From CAZWRV01 sp964636325 (GTDB lineage: Bacteria > Verrucomicrobiota > Lentisphaeria > Victivallales > GWF2-50-93): a stretch of DNA of 51,673 bases. The notes below the pieces were generated by a model, which saw only the letters and a program-made list of their open reading frames with translations, made no database searches and was not told the DNA's origin. The stretch spans positions 1 through 51,673 of the forward strand of contig CAZWRV010000041.1 in the NCBI GenBank assembly GCA_964636325.1. Reading direction: 5' to 3'. Positions 40,804 through 49,479 of this stretch are shown piece after piece; position 1 is the first letter of the stretch; every line of letters begins with the position of its first letter. A program made the translations under genes and the position numbers.

Positions 40804-42003
40804 ATGGCGTCAGACCGCAAATGGCTGAACAGGACTGTTCTTGGGATAGGCCTGGCGTCGCTATTAAGCGACTGGTCACACGAGATCGCCACGACCCTTC
40901 TGCCGGCCTTTCTTGCGACAATGGGCGTCTCGGCCGCCTGGCTCGGGCTTATCGAGGGCGTTTCGGACGGCCTGTCAAGCTTCGCCAAGATGGGAAGCGG
41001 ATATTACACCGACAGACTGAAGAGGCGGAAGCCCATAGCTGTTGTCGGATACCTTGTCACCTCCTTGGGGACGGCCGCTTTCGGACTGGCCTCCAGCGCA
41101 TGGCATGTGCTTCTGGCGCGTTCGTTGGCCTGGCTTGGAAGGGGTGTCAGGACGCCTGTGAGGAAGGCCCTTCTTGCAGGCTCGGTCACGCCGGAGACAT
41201 ATGGAAGGGCATTCGGATTTGAGAGGATGATGGACACCGCAGGCGCCATCGTCGGCCCCGCCACCGCCTTTTTCCTTGTAGGCCTTCTCGATTGCAATTA
41301 TCCGCTGATATTTGCGCTCACTCTGATTCCCAGCCTGGCTGCCGTCGGAGTGATAGCGTTCATAGTGAAGGAGAAAGAGCGGAAAGCCGTCCACCACATC
41401 TCCTTCGGAGAAAGCCTGAGGGCGCTGCCGGGGAAATTCAAAATGTTCCTTGTCGCCGTCGGCCTTTTTGGAATCGGAGACTTCGCCCATTCCATGCTGA
41501 TACTGCTTGCCGCGCAGAAGCTGGGGCCGGAGATTGGCGCGGCGAAGGCGGCAGGCGCGGCCGCCGGGCTTTATGTCCTGCACAACGTCCTTTACGCCGG
41601 ATTCTCAATAATAACCGGCTTCCTTGCGGACCGCTTTCCGAAATCACTGCTTCTGGCGGGCGGCTACATGCTCGGGGTCGTGATGGCGCTTGCGGTCGTT
41701 TTACTTCCCATGAATCTACTGACCCTGACGCTTGTATTCGCACTGGGGGGAATCTATGTTGCTGCAGAAGAGACGCTTGAGGATTCCTTGTGCGCGGAGA
41801 TGGTCGAGGAAAAGCATCATGGGATGGCCTTCGGGGTCCTTTCCACCGTGAACGGAGTCGGAGACTTCATATCCAGCCTCGCTGTCGGCCTTATATGGTC
41901 GCTTCTGGGCACGGCCGCCGCCTTCAGCTACAGCGCCGTCCTCTTCGCCGCGGGAAGCATGCTTGTCCTCCGGCTTTGGAAAAATCCTATGCGGCAGCTA
42001 TAA
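40804..42003 (+). CDS. MFS-family permease
   Basis: A 399-residue protein with about 12 membrane segments. The loop 2-3 motif appears as GYYTDRLKRRKPIAVVGY, the typical G-x3-D-R-x-x-R/K signature, and a related copy GFLADRFPKSLLLAGGY in the second half. LARSLAWLGRGVRTPVRKALL matches drug-efflux-like MFS proteins. It begins 6 nt after the antiporter stop. Substrate unknown. Confidence 0.88.
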   Translation: MASDRKWLNRTVLGIGLASLLSDWSHEIATTLLPAFLATMGVSAAWLGLIEGVSDGLSSFAKMGSGYYTDRLKRRKPIAVVGYLVTSLGTAAFGLASSAWHVLLARSLAWLGRGVRTPVRKALLAGSVTPETYGRAFGFERMMDTAGAIVGPATAFFLVGLLDCNYPLIFALTLIPSLAAVGVIAFIVKEKERKAVHHISFGESLRALPGKFKMFLVAVGLFGIGDFAHSMLILLAAQKLGPEIGAAKAAGAAAGLYVLHNVLYAGFSIITGFLADRFPKSLLLAGGYMLGVVMALAVVLLPMNLLTLTLVFALGGIYVAAEETLEDSLCAEMVEEKHHGMAFGVLSTVNGVGDFISSLAVGLIWSLLGTAAAFSYSAVLFAAGSMLVLRLWKNPMRQL

Positions 42004-42021
42004 ACACAAAATGGTGCCCCC

Positions 42022-43560
42022 ATGACGCCTTTTCGAAGTATTCTTTTCCGAAGCTGCGAAGGCCGTGGTGAAAGCTTGTCATCGGAGGTGCCCGGCTGTT
42101 TCGGCGATCTGAACCTTGACCAAGTGCTGAAATCGCTTTCAGCTCCGAAAAACCAATATGATCTGACGCCTTATTTCCACACTGTTCTCCGCGACATGGA
42201 TTCAATCCTTTACCGTCATGAGGTCTTCCAGGACATGGAGGGGGAAGAGCTGGCGGCCTATATAAACGAATTCGCGGAAAGGATGGGCGTTGTCCGCAGC
42301 AGGCTTTCCATGGTGGATAAACTTGATTTCAACTACCACAGGAAGGGATGGTTGCTTGAAGCCGCGCTTTCGTATTGCGACACCGTCGAGAGGCTTGCAG
42401 GGGATTTGGGCCGCGCGGATCTGAAATCGCGGGGGTTCCTGTCCTTCCGCCAATATGTGAACGAGTATCTAGCATCGGAAGAATTCCAGTCTTTGCGGCA
42501 GGAGGCGCAGGCGGTAAAGGGCAGGCTGTCGAACCTGAAATATTGCGTGAACATCCAGGACGGCAGGTTCAGCGTCCGACGATATTGCGGGGAGGACGAC
42601 TACAGCGTGGAGGTGGAGAAGGTTTTCGAGAAGTTCAAGCAAGGTGCGGGAAAGGACTACAGGGTGAATCTCCAGAAGACTTCGGGCATGAACCATGTTG
42701 AGGCGCAAATCCTGGATTTCGTCGCCCGCCTTTTCCCGTCGGAGTTCGAGGCGCTGGACCGCTTCTGCGACGTCCACGGCCAATTCGTCGATGAAAGCAT
42801 CCGCGTCTTCGACAGGGAGGTGCAGTTTTACGTCGCATACCTGGAATTCATCTCCGACATCAAGCATAAAGGGCTGGCTTTCTGCTATCCGGAGCTGGCG
42901 TCATCCCCCGGAGACCTGTTCAGCGAAGGCGGATTCGATCTGGCGCTCGCGCACAACCTCCTCTGCAAGGAAAAGCAGGTGGTGTGCAACGACTTCGCTC
43001 TGAGGGGCGCCGAACGCGTCATCGTCGTGTCTGGCCCCAACCAGGGCGGCAAGACCACGTTCGCACGCTCCATAGGCCAGATGCACTATCTCGCCGGCCT
43101 CGGCTGTCCGGTGCCGGGAAAAAGGGCGCGCCTTCTGCTGTGCGACCAGGTTCTGACCCACTTTGAAAAGGCAGAGTCCGCGGCCAATCTCCGCGGCAAG
43201 CTTCAGGACGACCTCGTGAGAATCCACGACATGCTCGCCAGCGCGACCCCGGCCAGCGTCCTCATCGTCAACGAGATGTTCTCGTCCACCGCCCTGAAGG
43301 ACGCATATTTCCTTAGCCGGGAAATCCTTATGAGGGTGATCGGCATGAACCTCCCTTGCGTGTGGGTGTCATTCATCGACGAACTGTCCACCCTAAGTGA
43401 AAACACCGTAAGCATGGTAGGCCAGGTCGATCCGGAAAATCCGGCGGTCCGGACATTCAAAATCGCAAGGATGCCGGCCAACGGCCTGGCATACGCCCGT
43501 TCAATCGCCGAGAAGCACAGGCTGACATACGAGCTTGTCAAGGAGCGGATAAGGCCATGA
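42022..43560 (+). CDS. MutS-like ATPase 1 (no mismatch-recognition domain)
   Basis: A 512-residue MutS-family protein that lacks the N-terminal mismatch-binding domain: only a helical core/lever region (about 40-300) and the ABC-type ATPase domain remain. Walker A is GPNQGGKTTFARSIG (about 337). The Walker B segment reads VLIVNEMFSSTALKDA (about 411), with Asn where canonical MutS has Asp before the catalytic Glu. No Smr nuclease or HhH motif is seen. MutS-like genes are known associates of fluoride riboswitches. Its stop overlaps the next mutS-like start by 4 nt, so the two products may form a heterodimer. No clear ribosome site was found before the ATG, so an alternative start is possible. 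Confidence 0.85.
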   Translation: MTPFRSILFRSCEGRGESLSSEVPGCFGDLNLDQVLKSLSAPKNQYDLTPYFHTVLRDMDSILYRHEVFQDMEGEELAAYINEFAERMGVVRSRLSMVDKLDFNYHRKGWLLEAALSYCDTVERLAGDLGRADLKSRGFLSFRQYVNEYLASEEFQSLRQEAQAVKGRLSNLKYCVNIQDGRFSVRRYCGEDDYSVEVEKVFEKFKQGAGKDYRVNLQKTSGMNHVEAQILDFVARLFPSEFEALDRFCDVHGQFVDESIRVFDREVQFYVAYLEFISDIKHKGLAFCYPELASSPGDLFSEGGFDLALAHNLLCKEKQVVCNDFALRGAERVIVVSGPNQGGKTTFARSIGQMHYLAGLGCPVPGKRARLLLCDQVLTHFEKAESAANLRGKLQDDLVRIHDMLASATPASVLIVNEMFSSTALKDAYFLSREILMRVIGMNLPCVWVSFIDELSTLSENTVSMVGQVDPENPAVRTFKIARMPANGLAYARSIAEKHRLTYELVKERIRP

Positions 43561-45056
43561 AAGTGTTCCTCATGCACAAGGACAAGGATTTCGACCTGGA
43601 GCGCGAGCTTCCGTCCAACGCGCATGAGCTTGTCCAGGATCTTGAACTGAAGACGCTCTTCGACGCCATGGCCAGGGACGACGAATATCTGTACAAGGTG
43701 GCAAAACAGGCGCTCCTGTCCGGCCTGCACGAGCCTGCGGAGATAGTCTACCGGCAGGAAGTCCTGAAGGACTGCCAGAAAAACATAGCGCTGGTGAGGG
43801 ATACTTACCGCGCCCTGATTGAGTTCTTCGAGGACAAGCACAGGCAGTGGATGTTCTTCTTCTCGCGCCATCCGAGCTCGATCTTGAGCGACGCGCTCAG
43901 GATGCTCGAAATGTCCGTCAAGATGCTGCGGAAGCTGAGGGAAATCGCGGACACCCGTTCCGGGGATTTCGAATCCCCAGGCTTCCAAAGTTTTTTCTCG
44001 ATGATCCGGCGGGAGCTTGACGAAGAGTATTTCGAACTGGTCGAACATCACCTTGCCGAGCTGAGGTTCCGAGGCGGAGTCCTGGTCAGCGCCGAGCTCG
44101 GAAACGGAAACGAGGGCGTCAACTACGTCCTGCGGAAGAACAGGCCGGACGGCCGCGGCTGGCTGACCCGGCTATTCGGGGACAAGGAGGAGGTTTATAC
44201 GTTCACCCTGCATCCCCGCGACGAAAATGGCGCCCTCGCCCTCGGCCATCTGAGGGACATGGGCATAAACCAGGTCGCCAACGCGGTCGCACAGTCGGCC
44301 GACCATATTGACAGCTTCCTGATGGCCTTGCGGACGGAGCTGGCGTTCTACATCGGATGCGTGAATTTGTCGCAGGAGTTTTCAAGGTATGGTGTGCCGT
44401 GTTCCTTTCCCAGCCCGGCTCCCGCATCCGGGCGGCTTCTCTCCTTCTCCGGCCTATGCGATCCCTGCCTTGCGCTGAACATGAAGCAGAAATTGGTCGG
44501 CAACGATCTGGACGCGGACGGAAAGAACCTCTGCATGATCACCGGCGCGAACCAGGGCGGGAAATCAACATTCCTCCGCGGCGTCGGCGTAGCCTTTCTT
44601 ATGATGCAGGCGGGGATATTCGTTCCTGCGGAATCATTCCGCGGGAGCGTCTGCACGGGGCTCTTCACACACTTCAAAAGGGAGGAGGACGCGTCCATGA
44701 AGAGCGGAAAATTCGACGAGGAACTGGGCAGGATGAGCGCCATCGTGGACAGCATCACCCCAGACTCCGTCGTCCTGTTCAATGAGTCGTTCGCCTCGAC
44801 AAACGAGCGGGAAGGCTCCGAAATCGCAGGCCAGATCGTCCGCGGGCTCCTGGAAAGGCGCATGAGGATATTCTATGTCACGCATTTCTACGAGCTTGCC
44901 GGCGGCTTTTATGATCTGAAAATGGATGATGCCGTCTTCCTCCGCGCGGACAGGCTCCAGGACGGGACGAGGACTTTCAAGATAACAAGGGGCGAACCCC
45001 TTCAGACCAGCTTCGGCCGGGATCTGTATGACAGCATATTCAAGACGGACGGCTGA
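43557..45056 (+). CDS. MutS-like ATPase 2 (no mismatch-recognition domain)
   Basis: A 499-residue paralogue of the preceding protein. Helical core (about 40-290) and ATPase domain with Walker A GANQGGKSTFLRGVG (about 330), Walker B region VVLFNESFASTNEREG (about 404, again Asn-Glu instead of Asp-Glu), and the final helix with VTHFYELA (H-loop His). The H-loop and signature region look better conserved than in protein 1, suggesting asymmetric ATPase sites in a heterodimer. It is the last gene of fluoride unit 2. Confidence 0.85.
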   Translation: MKVFLMHKDKDFDLERELPSNAHELVQDLELKTLFDAMARDDEYLYKVAKQALLSGLHEPAEIVYRQEVLKDCQKNIALVRDTYRALIEFFEDKHRQWMFFFSRHPSSILSDALRMLEMSVKMLRKLREIADTRSGDFESPGFQSFFSMIRRELDEEYFELVEHHLAELRFRGGVLVSAELGNGNEGVNYVLRKNRPDGRGWLTRLFGDKEEVYTFTLHPRDENGALALGHLRDMGINQVANAVAQSADHIDSFLMALRTELAFYIGCVNLSQEFSRYGVPCSFPSPAPASGRLLSFSGLCDPCLALNMKQKLVGNDLDADGKNLCMITGANQGGKSTFLRGVGVAFLMMQAGIFVPAESFRGSVCTGLFTHFKREEDASMKSGKFDEELGRMSAIVDSITPDSVVLFNESFASTNEREGSEIAGQIVRGLLERRMRIFYVTHFYELAGGFYDLKMDDAVFLRADRLQDGTRTFKITRGEPLQTSFGRDLYDSIFKTDG

Positions 45057-45101
45057 GAATAGGAGCCGACGGCAAGGCGAGAAGCATTGGAATTATCGCG
45101 T

Positions 45102-45130
45102 TTGACAAGCCAAGTGCGGACGTGTATCCA
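45102..45130 (+). promoter_or_regulatory. Candidate promoter upstream of the 45250 gene (distal)
   Basis: TTGACA (45102-45107) and TATCCA (45125-45130), 17 nt apart. Confidence 0.4.
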
Positions 45131-45183
45131 TGTTTTATACCTGTTCTACACAAGGACATTTTCCACATTCTCGGACGGGGAGC

Positions 45184-45212
45184 TTGATAAATTCTCCCTG
45201 CGGTGTTATACT
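45184..45212 (+). promoter_or_regulatory. Candidate promoter upstream of the 45250 gene (proximal)
   Basis: TTGATA (45184-45189) and TATACT (45207-45212), exactly 17 nt apart, 38 nt before the start codon. This shows that the mazG unit is transcribed separately from the fluoride island. Confidence 0.6.
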
Positions 45213-45249
45213 CCTATTTGAAAACCAAACATCCGGGGCTTTACAACAA

Positions 45250-45594
45250 ATGGGCCTTTTGAACAGAGTCTTATTCCTCCTGGGCTTCAAGAAGAAGCAG
45301 ATACCTCAGAACGTCAGGATTATAGCCGAGGACGACGAGGACATGATGCGGACCATGCAGTTCGACCTCAGGCCCGCCCAGCACTACGTCATCAAGTCGG
45401 GCGGCCAGTATTTCATATACGACTCGCTCGAGCAGGTGCCGGAGGACATGAGGGACAAGGTTCAGGGGCTCGACAGCGACGAGGGCGGATTCACCGTGTT
45501 CGTGGACGGCGAGCGCAAGACCTACAAGAAGATACAGGAAGTCCCCAAGCCAATACGGGAAGCCCTGGAGAAATTCGACAAGCAGAAGAAATGA
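45250..45594 (+). CDS. Small hypothetical protein
   Basis: 114 residues from the ATG at 45250. After a short hydrophobic start (LLNRVLFLLGFKK) it is soluble and charged, with the repeated-looking pattern SGGQYFIYDSLEQVPEDMRDK and DGERKTYKKIQEVPKPIREA, the 'xxYxsleevPxxxR' form seen in small uncharacterised proteins. I do not assign a function. It overlaps mazG by 4 nt (ATGA). Confidence 0.75.
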   Translation: MGLLNRVLFLLGFKKKQIPQNVRIIAEDDEDMMRTMQFDLRPAQHYVIKSGGQYFIYDSLEQVPEDMRDKVQGLDSDEGGFTVFVDGERKTYKKIQEVPKPIREALEKFDKQKK

Positions 45595-46424
45595 AGCCAT
45601 CCGCAAAGAAGAGGCGCGCCCCACTCCAGAAACTTCTCGACGTGATGAAGACCCTCCGCTCCGAAAAGGGCTGCCCATGGGACCGCGAACAGACGCACGA
45701 GTCCCTCAAACCCTTCCTCATAGAGGAGTGCGCCGAGCTCCTCGACGCCATAGACGACGGCGACAAGGACGCGGTGCTTGAGGAGCTCGGAGACATACTC
45801 CTGCACGTAGTCTTCCACGCCCAGATCGCCGACGAGGGCGGCCGCTTCGACTTCGCCGACATAATAGAGACCATAGTCGCAAAGCTTGTCCGACGCCATC
45901 CTCACGTTTTTGGAAGCGCGAAGGCCGACGACCCCGAAAAAGTCCTCCACCTCTGGAAGCAGATCAAGAAGGAGGAGAAGAGAAGCAAGGGCATCGTCCG
46001 CAAGTCACTCCTCGACGGAATCCCCAGGCACCTCCCCGCCTTGAAAAGGGCCGAGGACCTTCAGAGGCGCGCCGCCAAGGTCGGCTTCGACTGGCAGAGG
46101 CCGCGGCAGATAATCGCCAAGATCGAGGAGGAACTGAAGGAGCTAAAGGCCGCCTTGAACAAGGGACGCAGGCGCATGATCGAGGACGAGATCGGAGACC
46201 TGCTCTTCTCGACAGTCAACCTCTCGCGCTTCCTCAAGACCGCGTCCGCCGAGGAGCTGCTCGCCCGGACAAATGCGAAATTCGCGAGACGCTTCAACTA
46301 CATCGAGGACAGGCTGCGTGAAAAGGGCCGCACTCCGGAGACAAGCACCATCGAGGAGATGGACTGCCTCTGGAACGAGTCCAAGAAGAAGGCCCCCGGA
46401 AAGCAAGCCATCTCTCGATCATAA
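45591..46424 (+). CDS. mazG: Nucleoside triphosphate pyrophosphohydrolase MazG
   Basis: A 277-residue tandem-domain MazG that hydrolyses NTPs to NMP and PPi, cleaning damaged or excess nucleotides. Domain 1: LRSEKGCPWDREQTHESLK and EECAELLDAI...EELGDILLHVVFHA with the metal-binding EExxE and ExxD pattern. Domain 2: KIEEELKELKAAL ... IEDEIGDLLFSTVNLSRFL. Both metal sites are visible. It is translationally coupled to the small hypothetical gene. Confidence 0.95.
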   Translation: MKPSAKKRRAPLQKLLDVMKTLRSEKGCPWDREQTHESLKPFLIEECAELLDAIDDGDKDAVLEELGDILLHVVFHAQIADEGGRFDFADIIETIVAKLVRRHPHVFGSAKADDPEKVLHLWKQIKKEEKRSKGIVRKSLLDGIPRHLPALKRAEDLQRRAAKVGFDWQRPRQIIAKIEEELKELKAALNKGRRRMIEDEIGDLLFSTVNLSRFLKTASAEELLARTNAKFARRFNYIEDRLREKGRTPETSTIEEMDCLWNESKKKAPGKQAISRS

Positions 46425-46518
46425 TTTTTCCGCTTCATAAACATGACGTGCATCTCCTCTGAAACTCGCCCATCTTTGTCGCGAACTTTGTCGTTATCAT
46501 TGTCGTCTTCCGGAGGGT

Positions 46519-46678
46519 TGAGCCGAGCTCAACCGCGGCTCAGCACGGCTTCGCCCTCCATCGAGTTTCTGATCGACAGAACTGGCGGATTTTCTCGCCA
46601 GAGCGGCACTTTCCTGAAACTCGCCTTTAAGTGGCGCAGACATTCCTGTCTGAGATTCCGCAGGTAAGAATACCTGCG
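46519..46678. repeat. Cluster of four hairpins in the mazG-cimA intergenic region
   Basis: TGAGCCG/CGGCTCA (46519-46542), CTGGCG/CGCCAG (46582-46601), CAGACA/TGTCTG with 4-nt loop (46637-46652) and CGCAGGTA/TACCTGCG with 4-nt loop (46659-46678). All are perfect stems, none followed by a T tract. The last two sit 6 nt apart and look like a REP/BIME-type pair; the third shares AGACAGGAATGT with DNA near position 319. Confidence 0.65.
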
Positions 46679-46722
46679 CATCTTTAAGTTTCACACCGAC
46701 AAAACTGCTGACGTACAGATCC

Positions 46723-46751
46723 TTGAATTGGCGTGGAACCGGATATATCGT
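46723..46751 (+). promoter_or_regulatory. Weak candidate promoter of cimA
   Basis: TTGAAT (46723-46728) and TATCGT (46746-46751), 17 nt apart, about 50 nt before the cimA start. Confidence 0.3.
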
Positions 46752-46799
46752 ATTTGCTTCTGAAATTGTTCGTCTGCTTTCTCTAAATCGCAGGACTAA

Positions 46800-48392
46800 A
46801 TGAAAAGGGAAACCATAAGGATATACGACACAACCCTGCGCGACGGCACGCAGGCCGAAGGCGTATCGTTCTCGGTGACCGACAAGATACGGATCGCCGA
46901 GAAGCTTGATCTGCTCGGCGTAAGCTACATCGAGGGCGGTTGGCCGGGCTCCAACCCCAAGGACATGGCCTTCTTCGAGGAGATGCGCGGCAGGAAGCTG
47001 AAGCATGCCAGGATCGCCGCGTTCGGCAGCACGCGCCGGGCCAAGATCAAGGTCGAGGAGGAGGAGAACATACTCATGCTTCTCAAGGCGGAGACCCCCG
47101 CCGTCACCATATTCGGGAAAAGCTGGCTCCTCCACGTCCACGAGGTGCTAAGGATCACGCCGGACGTGAACATCCAGATCGTCGCGGACTCCTGCGCCTT
47201 CCTGAAAGGCCACGGGCGTGAGGTCATATTCGACGCCGAGCACTTCTTCGACGGCTACAAGGACAACCCCGCATACGCGCTCGACGTCCTCAAGGCCGCG
47301 CACACCAACGGCGCCTCGACCGTCGTGCTCTGCGACACCAACGGCGGAACACTCACATCGGAGATCGCCGCGGTATGCAGGCGCGTCCGGCAGTTCCTGC
47401 CGCCCGAGGTCTGCCTCGGCATCCACTGCCACAACGACGGCGAGATGGCCGTGGCCAGCTCGATAGCCGCCGCCGAAAACGGCGCCCGCCACATACAGGG
47501 GACAATCAACGGCTTCGGCGAACGCTGCGGCAACGCCAACCTCTGTTCCATAATCCCCGCCATAGAGCTCAAGATGGGGATCAGGACCGTTGCCGAAGGC
47601 CAGCTAAAGCATCTCCGCGAGGCAAGCCTCTTCATAGACGACCTCGCCAACCTCAACCACAACACGCGCCTCCCGTACGTCGGGGACAGTGCGTTCGCGC
47701 ACAAGGGCGGAATGCACGTCAACGCCGTGAGCAAGAATCCGGCGACATTCGAACACGTCCCTCCGGAAAGCGTGGGAAACTGCAGAAGGGTGCTGGTCTC
47801 CGACCTCTCCGGCAGAAGCAACATCCTGCTCAAGATCGCCGAGCACAACATAGACGTCTCAACCGGCGGCAACGAAGTCCAGGAGATCCTCGACACGCTG
47901 AAGAAGATGGAGAACGAAGGCTACGAGTTCGAGGCCGCGGACGCCTCCTTCAGCCTCCTCGCAAAGAAGGTGCTGAAAAAGCACGCCCCCTTCTTCAAGC
48001 TCAACGGATTCCGGGTCATCGTAGAGAAGCGCGGCAAGGACGAGCCATGCTTCTCCGAGGCCACCGTAAAGCTAGAGGTCAAGGGCGTGAACGAGCTGAC
48101 CGCGGCCGAGGGCGGCGGCCCAATAAACGCACTCGACCGGGCCCTCAGGAAGGCCCTTCACAGGTTCTACCCGGAAATAGAAGGCGTATCCCTCAAGGAC
48201 TTCAAGGTCAGAATTCTCGACGGCATGGACGGAACCGCCGCCAAGACCCGCGTCCTCATAGAAAGCGGCGACGGCAAGGAGACATGGGGAACCGTCGGAG
48301 TCAGCCCCAACATAATCGAGGCCTCATGGGAGGCCCTCGTCGACTCAGTAGAATACATTCTCTACAAGAAAAAGAACAGGAAGCAGAAATAG
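46800..48392 (+). CDS. cimA: (R)-citramalate synthase
   Basis: A 530-residue member of the alpha-isopropylmalate/homocitrate synthase family, of CimA length. It condenses pyruvate and acetyl-CoA to citramalate for the threonine-independent isoleucine route. Catalytic TIM barrel: IYDTTLRDGTQAEGVSFS (metal Asp, catalytic Arg), VVLCDTNGGTL, IHCHNDGEMAVASS (metal HxH) and GTINGFGERCGNANLCSI. Middle: HKGGMHVNAVSKNP. C-terminal LeuA-type regulatory domain from about residue 405. The GWPGSNP motif near residue 48 is the form seen in the CimA branch rather than LeuA. Start codon choice follows the YDTTLRDGTQ position. Confidence 0.93.
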   Translation: MKRETIRIYDTTLRDGTQAEGVSFSVTDKIRIAEKLDLLGVSYIEGGWPGSNPKDMAFFEEMRGRKLKHARIAAFGSTRRAKIKVEEEENILMLLKAETPAVTIFGKSWLLHVHEVLRITPDVNIQIVADSCAFLKGHGREVIFDAEHFFDGYKDNPAYALDVLKAAHTNGASTVVLCDTNGGTLTSEIAAVCRRVRQFLPPEVCLGIHCHNDGEMAVASSIAAAENGARHIQGTINGFGERCGNANLCSIIPAIELKMGIRTVAEGQLKHLREASLFIDDLANLNHNTRLPYVGDSAFAHKGGMHVNAVSKNPATFEHVPPESVGNCRRVLVSDLSGRSNILLKIAEHNIDVSTGGNEVQEILDTLKKMENEGYEFEAADASFSLLAKKVLKKHAPFFKLNGFRVIVEKRGKDEPCFSEATVKLEVKGVNELTAAEGGGPINALDRALRKALHRFYPEIEGVSLKDFKVRILDGMDGTAAKTRVLIESGDGKETWGTVGVSPNIIEASWEALVDSVEYILYKKKNRKQK

Positions 48393-48420
48393 GCGTCAGG
48401 AACATAGCCGCCTAAAATCG

Positions 48421-48459
48421 TATGAATTCGGCAAACTCTGCCCTTTTGCTGGATTCACA
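48421..48459. repeat. Dispersed hairpin repeat A, copy 2
   Basis: TATGAATTCGGCA / TGCTGGATTCACA pair at 12 of 13 positions (two G-U) around a 13-nt loop AACTCTGCCCTTT. It has the same loop length as copy 1 and a near-identical loop. It begins 29 nt after the cimA stop. Confidence 0.75.
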
Positions 48460-48532
48460 CTTAATGAGAATCTGTCCGAAACAGGCTTTGACCGCGAACA
48501 AAACCCGGAATCAGGATGTCAAAACCCTAGCA

Positions 48533-48901
48533 ATGAAGAAGATCCTCCTCACACTGCTTTTCTGCGCCGCGATGACAAACGTCTCGGTCCCCAAGGCCGG
48601 GGCCATGGATCCGGTGACCATCGCGGTCCTCGCCCCCTACGCCCTGCCCTACGCGGAAATGGCCGGGAAATACGCCCTCAAGGGGTTCATGAACATGGCG
48701 AAAGGCTTTGGCGACATCGCGATAGACATCTTCGACATATTCAGGCTCCCCCTGGGCCTCTTCCAAGTGCTGTTCGGCCTGCCGTTCGGACTCCTCTTCG
48801 ACGGATTCTACAACCTCGGACAGGGCGCCCTCGCCCCGTTCAAGCTGGCGTTCGACGCTCTCATGCTGCCCGTCCGATTCGTCGGGCTCGGCCCCCCATG
48901 A
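48533..48901 (+). CDS. Small secreted hypothetical protein
   Basis: 122 residues from the ATG at 48533, which begins a signal peptide (KKILLTLLFCAAMTNVSVPKAGA). The mature part is hydrophobic and Phe/Leu/Gly-rich (LPLGLFQVLFGLPFGLLFDG), possibly membrane-associated. No family recognised. It overlaps the DUF721 gene by 4 nt (ATGA), which suggests one transcript but no clear functional link. Confidence 0.75.
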   Translation: MKKILLTLLFCAAMTNVSVPKAGAMDPVTIAVLAPYALPYAEMAGKYALKGFMNMAKGFGDIAIDIFDIFRLPLGLFQVLFGLPFGLLFDGFYNLGQGALAPFKLAFDALMLPVRFVGLGPP

Positions 48902-49323
48902 AGCGCAAGTCCCTCGAGCTCAAGCGCAGAAAGGGACACTACATGCCCTGGTGCGCCGACCCGATCGAAGCACTCTTCAAGGAATGGCACGGAAGAGACG
49001 GCGGCGGGGAAGTCATAGCGTCGCTCCTGCCGGAAGCTGAAAGCGTCGGCGACGCCATGGACCGCGTCATGGCTTCGTTAGTCACCCCGGAAAACATCGA
49101 TCTCGCCGAAATCCGGGGGCACTGGCGGGAGATCGCCGGCTCCGAAGCCGCAAAATGTACCAGCCCTGCCTCCTTTAAAAACAAGATCCTCACCGTCGAA
49201 GTCGCACAAGGCTCCTCCCTCATGGAATTGAACATGACCTGCAAAAGCAGGATCATCTCCACCCTCAGAACCCGATACGGCCCGGCATTCTGCAAGAATG
49301 TCAGGTTCCGCAACGCGGGGTGA
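48898..49323 (+). CDS. DUF721/DciA-like protein
   Basis: A 141-residue basic protein. The second half has the DUF721 pattern: HWREIAGSEAAKCTSP, KILTVEVAQGSSLMEL, and a C-terminal helix-strand. DciA, the best known member, loads the replicative helicase in bacteria without DnaC. This copy has only the DUF721 core with an unrelated N-terminus, so helicase loading is a reasonable guess, not a demonstrated role. Confidence 0.75.
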   Translation: MKRKSLELKRRKGHYMPWCADPIEALFKEWHGRDGGGEVIASLLPEAESVGDAMDRVMASLVTPENIDLAEIRGHWREIAGSEAAKCTSPASFKNKILTVEVAQGSSLMELNMTCKSRIISTLRTRYGPAFCKNVRFRNAG

Positions 49324-49479
49324 ATGAACATAATCAGACATCCTGATCCGTGTAAAAATGAAGTTACTCTCCGTTGGATCGGTTTTACCATTCGCTGAGC
49401 ATCGGCGTTAATGGCAACCGGTGGAACCTTAAGATCATCCATTCTGTATCCTATTCTCACATAGGTTAGCAATTTCCCT
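49324..49479. other. Intergenic stretch before repeat B copy 2
   Basis: No gene is supported. Short dyads occur (for example GTAAAA/TTTTAC around 49351-49392) but nothing decisive. Confidence 0.4.

Noticed and set aside
45130..45249. 40-residue upstream extension of the small hypothetical protein before mazG
   Set aside because: It runs through the TTGATA/TATACT promoter candidate; the ATG at 45250 starts the conserved-looking protein.
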